Below, piece after piece: positions 6,814 to 13,629 of a DNA stretch of 16,004 nucleotides. The position numbers were made by a program, and so were the translations under genes. The stretch lies in assembly GCA_002779205.1 (NCBI GenBank), contig PEXF01000078.1:1-16004 (forward strand), given 5' to 3'. Source of the DNA: Candidatus Hydromicrobium americanum. Its GTDB lineage: Bacteria; Actinomycetota; Humimicrobiia; Humimicrobiales; Humimicrobiaceae. Below the pieces are notes generated by a model. That model saw only the letters and a list, made by a program, of their open reading frames with translations. It ran no database searches and was not told the DNA's origin. Positions within the stretch are counted from its first letter, which is position 1. Every line of letters begins with the position of its first letter.

Positions 6814-7050
6814 ATGTCAAAAAATAAAGTAACAAAAGTACAAATTAAAAAAGAAAGATCCCCAGAGAAAATTGAGAAGGTGTTAAAGCAAAAAGGATAT
6901 CCTAGGGGGAAATTACCAAAAGGTAAAGTTCTTCATCATATTAAACCTGTTGTGGAGGGAGGGAAAACAACACTAAAAAATACAAGAGTTATTTCAAAAA
7001 CAAAACATAAAAAAATTCATACAAATAGGAAAGAGAGAGGAAAAATTTAA
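6814..7050 (+). CDS. Small HNH-type nuclease-like protein
   Basis: 78 residues, very basic, start supported by AAGGAGAT at 6799-6806. The C-terminal half has the beta-beta-alpha-metal pattern of HNH proteins: GKLPKGKVLHHIKPVVEGGK with His41-His42, then Asn56 in TTLKNTRVI, and KHKKIH with His65 and His69. The first 30 residues are a lysine-rich helical segment with no recognised domain. It could nick or cut DNA, but it lacks any added specificity domain, and a structural or partner role is possible. It lies 28 bases after the LexA-like gene in the same direction, suggesting joint transcription; 79 bases separate it from the methyltransferase. I cannot name a subfamily. Confidence 0.7.
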   Translation: MSKNKVTKVQIKKERSPEKIEKVLKQKGYPRGKLPKGKVLHHIKPVVEGGKTTLKNTRVISKTKHKKIHTNRKERGKI

Positions 7051-7100
7051 CGCTATTAAAAGAACTTTTTGATATGTTTTTTGTTTATAATAGATTGGAA

Positions 7101-7113
7101 CATTATTATAATG
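7101..7113. promoter_or_regulatory. Perfect palindrome before the methyltransferase gene
   Basis: CATTATTATAATG is a perfect 6-1-6 palindrome directly before the AAAGGGG ribosome binding site (7117-7123). It contains a TATAAT (7107-7112) with a weak TTTATA 17 bases upstream, and another TATAAT lies at 7086-7091. It may be an operator over an internal promoter for the restriction-modification genes. Confidence 0.3.
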
Positions 7114-7129
7114 CATAAAGGGGATGATT

Positions 7130-8281
7130 ATGCTAAAACTTAAAGAGGTGCAAGAAAAATATTGTGTTGCTGAAAAAGAAGTGCAATATTTGCTATTCGA
7201 CCCTGATGCACAGTTTAAAAATACTTCTGTTTTAAATGTCGGTAAAACTTATTACTATACTAAAGATAATTTTGTGCCTGGATTCTTCCAGATTCAGAAT
7301 CGCCGGTATTTGGGAAATAAATATAAGCTAACGGCATTTATTTCAGACATTTTGAGTGAAAAATGCGGCTCATTTCAATCTTTATGTGATATTTTTGCTG
7401 GAACTGGTATCATAGGGAATCATTTTAATAAGAGAAATGTCCGTATAATAAGCAATGATTTTCTTTATAGTAATTATGTAGCTTTGAGAACTTTTATGGG
7501 GATAACCAATATAAATTTGAATAAATTGAAAGAAAAAATTACTCTTTTAAACTTGTTAAAACCTGTAAAAGATAATTATTTCTCTTTAAATTTTGGTAAT
7601 ACATATTTCACTTTAGAAAACGCTCGAAAGATAGGTGCGATTCGTGAAAAAATAGAGGAATTATCTGTTAATGAGGATGAAAAGTTAATCTTGATAACAT
7701 CTTTGATATATGCTGTGGATAAAGTTGCTAATACAGTTGGTCATTATGACGCGTTTAGAAAAAAACTAGATACAATTAATCCATTAATATTGTTTTTGCC
7801 AAACATTAGACCTGAGAATAATTACAATAACGAAATTTATTGTGAAGATGCCAACCGGCTAATGAAAAGAATAACATGCGATGTTTTGTATATTGATCCG
7901 CCGTATAATTCGCGACAGTATTGCGACGCTTATCATTTATTAGAGAATCTTGCCAGATGGGATAAGCCAAATGTTTATGGCGTAGCGAAAAAAATGTATA
8001 GAGGGCATTTGAAGAGTGATTATTGTTTAAAGTCTGCAACAAAAGCTTTCGCTGAATTAATACGTTATGCAAAATGTAAACATATTTTGGTTTCTTATAA
8101 TAATACTGGCGAATCTAAGGACTCTCGTTCAAATGCCAGAATAAAAGATTCTGAAATTGTCAATATTTTAAAAATAAAAGGTGAAGTCCAAATATTTGAA
8201 CGCAACTATAAGGCGTTTACAACTGGTAAGAGTGTTGTTGATGGACATGCCGAAAGAATTTTTTATTGTAAAGTGAGCTAA
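7130..8281 (+). CDS. D12-class DNA adenine N6-methyltransferase
   Basis: 383 residues from the ATG at 7130, which has AAAGGGG 6 bases upstream; an ATG at 7124 directly abuts the site and is a poorer start. The order of motifs is that of the alpha (D12/Dam-like) class: RRYLGNKYKL (motif X, about 58-67), DIFAGTGIIG (motif I, S-adenosylmethionine binding, 87-96), an aspartate in ISNDF, and DPPYNSRQYC (motif IV, catalytic, 256-265). A 55-residue N-terminal part (EVQEKYCVAEKEVQYLLFDP) precedes motif X and may be a small helix-turn-helix-like unit. It would methylate adenine in one strand of the site cut by the adjacent endonuclease. Its stop is 4 bases before the endonuclease start, implying translational coupling. 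Confidence 0.9.
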   Translation: MLKLKEVQEKYCVAEKEVQYLLFDPDAQFKNTSVLNVGKTYYYTKDNFVPGFFQIQNRRYLGNKYKLTAFISDILSEKCGSFQSLCDIFAGTGIIGNHFNKRNVRIISNDFLYSNYVALRTFMGITNINLNKLKEKITLLNLLKPVKDNYFSLNFGNTYFTLENARKIGAIREKIEELSVNEDEKLILITSLIYAVDKVANTVGHYDAFRKKLDTINPLILFLPNIRPENNYNNEIYCEDANRLMKRITCDVLYIDPPYNSRQYCDAYHLLENLARWDKPNVYGVAKKMYRGHLKSDYCLKSATKAFAELIRYAKCKHILVSYNNTGESKDSRSNARIKDSEIVNILKIKGEVQIFERNYKAFTTGKSVVDGHAERIFYCKVS

Positions 8282-8285
8282 TAAT

Positions 8286-10085
8286 ATGAGGCAACCTTTA
8301 ATATCAATGTCAACAACCGTAAGGAATCCTGAAAGACTTCAGGGATTTCTTGGTATATTAAAAAAAATAGAGGGTGAGTCCTTTAATTCTGATACGCAGA
8401 AAAAGTATCAAATATTACTTATAAAACACAGGCTTTATCGCTCCACTAAAATTCCTAAACAATATATTGATTTATTTAAAAATTCTGCTGAGGATATAAG
8501 TTACGATATTGCCGAAAAAGTATTTCATGCTCAGAAATATAAAGATCCTCCTATGCGTGGAAGGCAATCGGTTAATCCATTAAATAAATTAGGATTTTGT
8601 ATTGCTAAGGAAAGCTTAGGAGTTGTTCAAATAACAAGGCTTGAAAATCTTTTTTTATCGGGCGAAGCGGATATTGGTTATATATTCTTTAAAAGTATAC
8701 TTAAATTACAGTTACCGAATCCACTATCAGATGATTTTACTAGTAAGCAGGGTTTCAATGTACGTCCACTTATTGCGACTATGCACTTAATAAAAGCAGT
8801 TTCAGGATTAACTCAAACAGAGTTTTCTTTATTTATTCCGACTTTAAATAATTATAAGAGGATTAAATCTTATACGGAACTTATCTGTAGGCGGCGGACA
8901 CTAAAAGGGAAGGTAGAAATCGAATCTTTCGATAAAAAATTCCTAAAAAGTTTTTATAAAAGCAGAACTTTAACAGATAAGCAGTTGAGTAATCCTTTTG
9001 AATATGGTGATAACTTAATGCGATATTTTCGTTTGACAAAATATTTTCAAATTGTAAAAGGATCATTTGGAGGATGGAAAGTCGGCTTTGAACCGTCCAG
9101 AATTAAAGAAATAGAACAGCTTCTATCGCTTTATGATGGGGCTGCTGTAAAATTTAAAAATCTTGATGAATATATTGAATACTTAACTGATATCGATCAA
9201 CCAGCTTTACCTTGGGAATCCGACACGGCAAAATCTACTGATATCGTTCGATCATTAATTGAACTCGTTAATAGAGATTTCGAAACTCTTGATGTTGAGA
9301 ATAAAGTTAGAGTAAAAGAAAAATATGAAAATCTAATAAATATTACCTTATCTGATTTAAGTTTAAAGGAACTGGAATCCTTAAAAAGTAATCTACGTGC
9401 TTTCCGACTGGAAATTATCCAACTAGCAAAAGATACTAAGTTAAAAAGGAATATTGAAAAATTAAAGTGTACCATTGCTGATTTAAAAGATAAAAAGAAA
9501 TTACGAAATATTGATCCTGTTGGATTTGAATATTTGATTGCCGAATGTTTTAAAATTATTGATGATGAAATTGAAATTAAGCCCAATTGCATTTTAGATG
9601 ATAATGGTAATCCTATAGGTTTTGCTCCTGGTAATAATGCAGATATTGAAGGTTACTACAACTCATTTAATAGTATTTTTGAAGCAACATTGGATGTTTC
9701 ACGTCACCAGGTTTATCGGGAAAGTATCCCAGTAATGCGTCACCTGAAGGATTTTAGCATTAAAAATCCCGATAAGCCGTCATATTGCATTTTTATTGCA
9801 CCTAAAATTCATGACGATACAGTCAACTATTTTTGGTATGCTGTAAAATTTGGATTTGAAGGTAATCGCCAAAAAATTGTTGCTTTGGATTTAGAACAGC
9901 TCATTGGGATTTTGGAATTTTTTATTAACGTTGTTGAAAACAACAAGTCGTTTAGTCATTATAACCTAAGAGATCTATTTGAGTCAGTAGTAACAGTTGC
10001 TGATTCTAAAAATTCAAGCGTTGAGTGGTTTAATAATGTTTCTGTACAAATTAAGAAATGGCAAGAGGCTTGGCATGAAAATTAA
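8286..10085 (+). CDS. Type IIS restriction endonuclease, AlwI/BspD6I family
   Basis: 599 residues. The N-terminus (MSTTVRNPERLQGFLGIL, then W/F..D.QKKYQILLIKHRLYRS) and GRQSVNPLNKLGF match the AlwI family (PF09491; AlwI, PleI, MlyI, BstNBI, BspD6I), enzymes that bind an asymmetric 5-base site through an N-terminal domain and cut nearby with a C-terminal PD-(D/E)xK-like domain. A lysine-rich coiled linker (about 340-410) leads to the catalytic part: Glu415 in GFEYLIAE, Asp453 in NNADIEGYY, Glu466 in FEATLD, Glu479 in YRESIPVMRHL, and His486. These lie at a constant offset from the residues I recall for N.BspD6I (604 residues), so the active site seems complete. The gene overlaps the next methyltransferase by 11 bases. 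Recognition is probably GAGTC- or GGATC-like but cannot be read from sequence. Confidence 0.88.
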   Translation: MRQPLISMSTTVRNPERLQGFLGILKKIEGESFNSDTQKKYQILLIKHRLYRSTKIPKQYIDLFKNSAEDISYDIAEKVFHAQKYKDPPMRGRQSVNPLNKLGFCIAKESLGVVQITRLENLFLSGEADIGYIFFKSILKLQLPNPLSDDFTSKQGFNVRPLIATMHLIKAVSGLTQTEFSLFIPTLNNYKRIKSYTELICRRRTLKGKVEIESFDKKFLKSFYKSRTLTDKQLSNPFEYGDNLMRYFRLTKYFQIVKGSFGGWKVGFEPSRIKEIEQLLSLYDGAAVKFKNLDEYIEYLTDIDQPALPWESDTAKSTDIVRSLIELVNRDFETLDVENKVRVKEKYENLINITLSDLSLKELESLKSNLRAFRLEIIQLAKDTKLKRNIEKLKCTIADLKDKKKLRNIDPVGFEYLIAECFKIIDDEIEIKPNCILDDNGNPIGFAPGNNADIEGYYNSFNSIFEATLDVSRHQVYRESIPVMRHLKDFSIKNPDKPSYCIFIAPKIHDDTVNYFWYAVKFGFEGNRQKIVALDLEQLIGILEFFINVVENNKSFSHYNLRDLFESVVTVADSKNSSVEWFNNVSVQIKKWQEAWHEN

Positions 10086-10866
10086 AGTCAATCATATTTA
10101 TCAAGGTGATTGCGTAGAAGTGATAAAAAAAAATATTGAAAAAGATTCTATAGATTTAATATATGCCGATCCACCCTATAATGTTTCCGGTAAATCATTA
10201 AATCTAGTCAATAATACCACAGGTGGACCATTTTATAAAATGAATGAGGATTGGGATACTTGGAATTATAATGACTATGTTAATTTTTCTAAACAATGGC
10301 TTTCAGCGTGTTTTAACGCATTAAGAGAAACAGGTAGTGTTTATGTTTCATGCACCTATCATAATATTGGGGAGATTATATTTATCTCAAAGAGCTTAGG
10401 GTTCAGATTAAATAATATAATAACATGGTATAAGACAAATTCAATGCCGAATATTACAAAGCGGGTATTTACTCATGCCACAGAATATGTTTGTTGGTTT
10501 GTAAAAGGAAAGAAGTGGAAATATAACTATGAAGAATTAAAGATCTTAAATCCTGACAGGACTAAAGATGGGCAGATTAAGCAGATGAGAGATTTTTTAT
10601 CAATAATAAATCATCCTATTGTGCAAGGTAAAGAAAGAATAAAGGGTAAAGACGGCCGCGCATCTCATCCGACACAAAAGCCGGAAAAATTATTAGAGAT
10701 AATTATTAGGGCATCATCTGATAAAGGAGATTTAGTACTTGATCCATTTATGGGGAGCGGGACAACAGCTATAGTAGCAAGGAGGTTAGGGCGTAAATGG
10801 ATTGGTATAGAAAAAGAGGCAAAGTACATTAAGATTTCTGAGGCACGCCTTAAAAAGGAAGTTTAA
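10075..10866 (+). CDS. Beta-class DNA methyltransferase (N6_N4_Mtase family)
   Basis: 263 residues from the ATG at 10075, inside the end of the endonuclease gene, with AGAGG at about 10065-10069; the longer frame from 9997 would add 26 unrelated residues. The catalytic motif IV ADPPYNVSGK (residues 31-40) precedes the S-adenosylmethionine motif LDPFMGSGTTAIVARR (222-237), with HPTQKP (198-203) between them: the beta-class order. DPPY favours adenine N6 methylation. The size equals that of compact type II enzymes. As the partner of the D12 enzyme it would protect the other strand of an asymmetric site. It ends with IGIEKEAKYIKISEARLKKEV, the usual C-terminal end, so it is complete. Translation is likely coupled to the endonuclease. 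Confidence 0.9.
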   Translation: MKIKVNHIYQGDCVEVIKKNIEKDSIDLIYADPPYNVSGKSLNLVNNTTGGPFYKMNEDWDTWNYNDYVNFSKQWLSACFNALRETGSVYVSCTYHNIGEIIFISKSLGFRLNNIITWYKTNSMPNITKRVFTHATEYVCWFVKGKKWKYNYEELKILNPDRTKDGQIKQMRDFLSIINHPIVQGKERIKGKDGRASHPTQKPEKLLEIIIRASSDKGDLVLDPFMGSGTTAIVARRLGRKWIGIEKEAKYIKISEARLKKEV

Positions 10867-10897
10867 TAAAAATTTCAAAGGAAGAACAGCTCCATGT

Positions 10898-11044
10898 ATG
10901 ATTGCACAGAATTGGGATAGAACTATATTGATAGATTTAGAAGACAACCAAATTTTAAAGCTAAAGGAAAATGATGTGCCTTTATTAGAAAAGGAAGAGG
11001 TAATCAAACATTATCCCAAGTTAGATGGTTATAAAAAAATATAA
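10898..11044 (+). CDS. Short hypothetical ORF, 48 residues
   Basis: Starts at ATG 10898, 31 bases after the methyltransferase stop, with AAGGAAG at 10878-10884 (spacing 13, rather long). The peptide contains WDRTILIDLEDNQILKLKEN and ends KHYPKLDGYKKI; it is acidic in the middle and Lys-rich at the end. The frame is also open upstream of the ATG, so it may be a remnant of something longer. I do not recognise it. It overlaps the ATG at 11025 of the next coding region, and its stop is in the same frame as that region. Confidence 0.4.
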   Translation: MIAQNWDRTILIDLEDNQILKLKENDVPLLEKEEVIKHYPKLDGYKKI

Positions 11045-11509
11045 AAGAAAAAAGAAAGAAATTTAAAGAAAGAGGCAAAGTTTTTCTTTGAACATGCAAA
11101 GTACATTTTATCAATAGATGGCTATCACTTACCGATAGCTATTTTATTATATCCAGATAGACAAGCAAATATTTTTGGGCTTCAAATTCAAAATAGAGCA
11201 GAAAAACATTTAATGTATAGGAAATTTGCTGCAGATATAGAGAAAAGTGGAGCAAATGGTATTATTGTAATTGCGGAGTCTTGGGTTTTGTTGTTAGATA
11301 AAGAAAAAAAATCAATTCATCCTAATCGTCAGGAAGGATTAATATTAATAGCCGCAAATTCAAATGGCGAAGTTTATACACATGCTACAATGTTTACAAA
11401 AGAAAAAAATGGGAAAATTACATTTGGGAAAGAATCTATCGATTTTTCTAAAGAATCTTTGTTTTTTTTAACTCCAATTATTAATGTTTGGAGAAAACAA
11501 AAATCTTAA
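11025..11509 (+). CDS. Uncharacterised protein, needs a -1 shift or carries an indel
   Basis: The main frame is open from 11045 to a TAA at 11507-11509 and encodes KEAKFFFEHAKYILSIDGYH, LPIAILLYPDRQANIFGL, then GANGIIVIAESWVLLL and HPNRQEGLILIAA. This fits a widespread uncharacterised family with a ...DG.H.PI...I.E.W....P.R.E.L pattern (from memory). No ATG, GTG or TTG occurs in this frame before the internal ATG at 11213, which would cut off the conserved DGYHLPI part. An ATG at 11025 in the next frame runs through A-AAA-AAG (11048-11054); a -1 slip there enters the main frame exactly and gives about 161 residues. Alternatives are a one-base indel, a sequencing error in the A-run, or a pseudogene. 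It is last in the island. Confidence 0.5.
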
Positions 11510-11520
11510 ATTTGATTACA

Positions 11521-11578
11521 AATAGAAGTTATTCTCATATATAAGAATTTTTATAAGTTGATTATCAAAACTTCTATT
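11521..11578. repeat. Nested inverted repeat between island and tRNA-Gln
   Basis: AATAGAAGTT (11521-11530) and AACTTCTATT (11569-11578) are perfect 10-base arms; just inside, ATTCT (11531-11535) pairs with AGAAT (11544-11548). No T-run follows on either side, so it is not a standard terminator. It could be a folded transcript end, a protein-binding site or an element end. Confidence 0.4.
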
Positions 11579-11617
11579 AAATCTAGGGAAGTTGGTCACT
11601 TTTTTTACTGCACAGTT

Positions 11618-11691
11618 TGGCTGGGGAGGGAGGATTCGAACCTCCGGTCACGGGACCAAAACCCGTTGCCTTACCACTTGGCAACTCCCCA
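11618..11691 (-). tRNA. tRNA-Gln (anticodon UUG), CCA encoded
   Basis: On the minus strand the molecule starts TGGGGAG (11685-11691) and ends CTCCCCA, discriminator G (11621) and CCA (11618-11620). The acceptor stem pairs perfectly, the D arm is GCC/GGC, the anticodon stem ACGGG/CCCGT encloses TTTTGGT (anticodon TTG), and the T arm is GGAGG-TTCGAAT-CCTCC. The U1-A72 end pair is typical for glutamine tRNA. It lies 92 bases after ispE in the same direction, and its 3' end faces the accessory island. Confidence 0.95.
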
Positions 11692-11706
11692 AAGAAGATA
11701 ATAAAT

Positions 11707-11733
11707 TTTATATCAGATTTATTGAAAATTCAA
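11707..11733 (-). promoter_or_regulatory. Possible promoter of tRNA-Gln
   Basis: On the minus strand TTGAAT (11728-11733) and TATAAA (11707-11712) are separated by 15 bases, or 16 if TTTGAA is taken as the -35 box. The -10 ends 15 bases before the tRNA 5' end. Read-through from ispE could also supply the tRNA. Confidence 0.35.
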
Positions 11734-11783
11734 ATTGAAAATGGGCTTATACTTAAAATTATTTTACTCGAGATTTTTAGATT

Positions 11784-12725
11784 TTAACTATAAACAGTTA
11801 AGCTATTGGGTGTAGTGTGAGATAGAAAGACTCTGGAAGATAATGGTTTTAAACCCTCATATACATCAAGTGCTGTTTTTAGATCATCACATAATGCAAA
11901 TACAGTGGGACCGCTCCCGGTCATCTGGGCAGCTATGGCTCCCAGTTCAGACGCTTTTTCTTTTACCACAAGTATTTCTTTATCTTCAATTACCACTACG
12001 CCTTCCAGATCATTTTTTAGCTTCCCGAAGAAATCACTAAATTCCTTTTCCATTATATTATTTACCAGTTCCTTATGTATCGATTTCTTTTCTACACCTA
12101 TTAAGTCAAACTTTCCATATACATCTCTTGACAGGAACTTTTCCCCATTGGTAGCAAGCACAATCCAGTAAAAAGGTAGATGGGGCAACTCGGAAAGCTT
12201 TTCTCCTCTGCCTTCTGCAAGAGTTGTCCCCCCCTTGATGCAGAAAGGAACGTCAGACCCTACTTCACTTGCCAGATTCATTAAATCAGCCACTTTCATA
12301 TTCAAATTGAACAGCTTATCCAATGCAACCAGAGTTGCCGCTGCATTTGTGCTGCCTCCGGCAAGTCCTGCGCATACCGGGATATGTTTCTCTATGTTAA
12401 TTTTTATAGAATATTTATCTCTCAGATTATAATTATCCAGAATAAGTGCTGCTGCTTTATGGACTAAATTTTTTTCATCAAGCGGGATATCTTCATTATT
12501 GCAGGTAATATAAATTCCATTTTTATTTTCAGGCCCATGATTATTCTTTCTTTTTAAAATTTCGATAGTAAGTTCATCAGAAAGGCTTATACTCTGCATT
12601 ATTGATTTTATCTCGTGATAGCCATCAGCCCTGCCATCTTTTGCAACATTCAAGTAAAGGTTTATTTTCCCCGAAGCTCTGAGCTTTAAAATATTTTTCG
12701 GTTTCATTTTGCTATATGATAACAT
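11784..12725 (-). CDS. ispE: 4-diphosphocytidyl-2-C-methyl-D-erythritol kinase
   Basis: 313 residues, slightly longer than the usual 280-300. It phosphorylates the 2-hydroxyl of CDP-methylerythritol with ATP in the MEP isoprenoid pathway, in the cytoplasm. GHMP-kinase landmarks are present: ASGKINLYLNVAKDGRADGY near the N-terminus with the catalytic-site Lys20, the ATP loop PVCAGLAGGSTNAAAT (about 116-131), the catalytic aspartate in EVGSDVPFCIKGGTTLAEGR, and MTGSGPTVFAL near the C-terminus. The start could be the ATG at 12725 or the ATG six codons later (12707, MKPKNILKL); neither has a clear ribosome binding site. It follows rsmA by 12 bases and so is likely co-transcribed; the rsmA-ispE pairing is common in bacteria. 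Confidence 0.95.
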   Translation of the reverse strand: MLSYSKMKPKNILKLRASGKINLYLNVAKDGRADGYHEIKSIMQSISLSDELTIEILKRKNNHGPENKNGIYITCNNEDIPLDEKNLVHKAAALILDNYNLRDKYSIKINIEKHIPVCAGLAGGSTNAAATLVALDKLFNLNMKVADLMNLASEVGSDVPFCIKGGTTLAEGRGEKLSELPHLPFYWIVLATNGEKFLSRDVYGKFDLIGVEKKSIHKELVNNIMEKEFSDFFGKLKNDLEGVVVIEDKEILVVKEKASELGAIAAQMTGSGPTVFALCDDLKTALDVYEGLKPLSSRVFLSHTTPNSLTVYS

Positions 12726-12737
12726 AAATACTGGATA

Positions 12738-13607
12738 TTAGGTATTAAGTTTTTTATACAAGGAAATATAATCCTTCAGGTAAAGCTCTTCTGCCCTTAC
12801 GTCCCTATTTTTCCCGATTTCTGATAGCAATTTTATAATTAATTCCAATTTATCGCAATATCTGGTATTGCTTTGAGATAGCGAATTGATAAGCTTTTTC
12901 CTCCTATGCAAAAAACAACTATTTACAAAATCAAAGAAATCTCCGGTCTTAAAATCCTCGTCCATTAAAACTCTATTATCCTTTCTACTTGCTTCTACAA
13001 CTACTGAACCGACAAAAGGTTTGGGTAAAAAACAATTACGTGAAATCTGGAAGCAAAAATTAAAATCTGCAAGAAAATTGGATTTTATAGTGTAAGAGCT
13101 GTAATTTTTATCTCCCACTGAAGCAAGTAATCTTTCAGCTATATCCTTCTGTATGGTTATGAATAATTTTTTTATATCTTCCGCTTCTATAAGAATTTTT
13201 AATATTAGAGGTGCTGCAATGTTATATGGAAGATTTGAAACTACTTTATTTATTTTATACTTTCCGGCAATATCAGCATAATTAAGTTTTAGAGCATCAG
13301 CTTTTATTAATTGAATTTTTTCTCCGAGATTTTCGCTAAAAATATCCTTAAAAGCTTCTATTAAATGATTGTCTATCTCAACACAGACAACTCTTTTAAC
13401 ATTTGGAAACAGAATTTCTGTAAGGCTCCCGATTCCGCTTCCGACCTCAAGAATTACATCATCAGCATTAACACCTGCATATGAAATTATTTTTTTGGCA
13501 CTGTTTGTATCAATTAAAAAGTTTTGACCTAAACTTTTTTTAAGCCTTATTCCATACCTGCTTAAAATTTGGACTGTCTTTCCAGGAGAGCTAATATAAG
13601 AATGCAT
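12738..13607 (-). CDS. rsmA: 16S rRNA (adenine1518/1519-N6) dimethyltransferase
   Basis: 289 residues, also known as KsgA. It dimethylates two adjacent adenines in the 3'-terminal hairpin of 16S rRNA late in small-subunit assembly. The sequence has the family opening KKSLGQNFLIDTN (about 23-35), the S-adenosylmethionine motif ILEVGSGIGSLTE (52-64), the acidic residue in CVEIDNHL, the catalytic NLPYNIAAPLI (125-135), then KLFITIQKDIAERL and LPKPFVGSVVVEA. The C-terminal helical domain (HRRKKLINSL) is present. It lies between tatD (22 bases upstream) and ispE (12 bases downstream), an order shared with many Firmicutes, though the intervening rnmV gene found there is missing. No clear Shine-Dalgarno sequence is visible. 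Confidence 0.95.
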   Translation of the reverse strand: MHSYISSPGKTVQILSRYGIRLKKSLGQNFLIDTNSAKKIISYAGVNADDVILEVGSGIGSLTEILFPNVKRVVCVEIDNHLIEAFKDIFSENLGEKIQLIKADALKLNYADIAGKYKINKVVSNLPYNIAAPLILKILIEAEDIKKLFITIQKDIAERLLASVGDKNYSSYTIKSNFLADFNFCFQISRNCFLPKPFVGSVVVEASRKDNRVLMDEDFKTGDFFDFVNSCFLHRRKKLINSLSQSNTRYCDKLELIIKLLSEIGKNRDVRAEELYLKDYISLYKKLNT

Positions 13608-13629
13608 TTTTATTTTAAAATAGTTAATT

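Noticed and set aside
11025..11509. Small catalytic subunit of the BspD6I type downstream of the endonuclease
   Set aside because: The size is near, but no D...E-x-(K/T/Q)-type catalytic pattern or similarity to the endonuclease C-terminal domain is visible.
11618..11646. Attachment-site duplication of the tRNA-Gln 3' end flanking the island
   Set aside because: I found no same-direction copy of the tRNA 3' segment at the left side of the island. The only 9-base match (near 5801) is inverted and is generic T-loop sequence.
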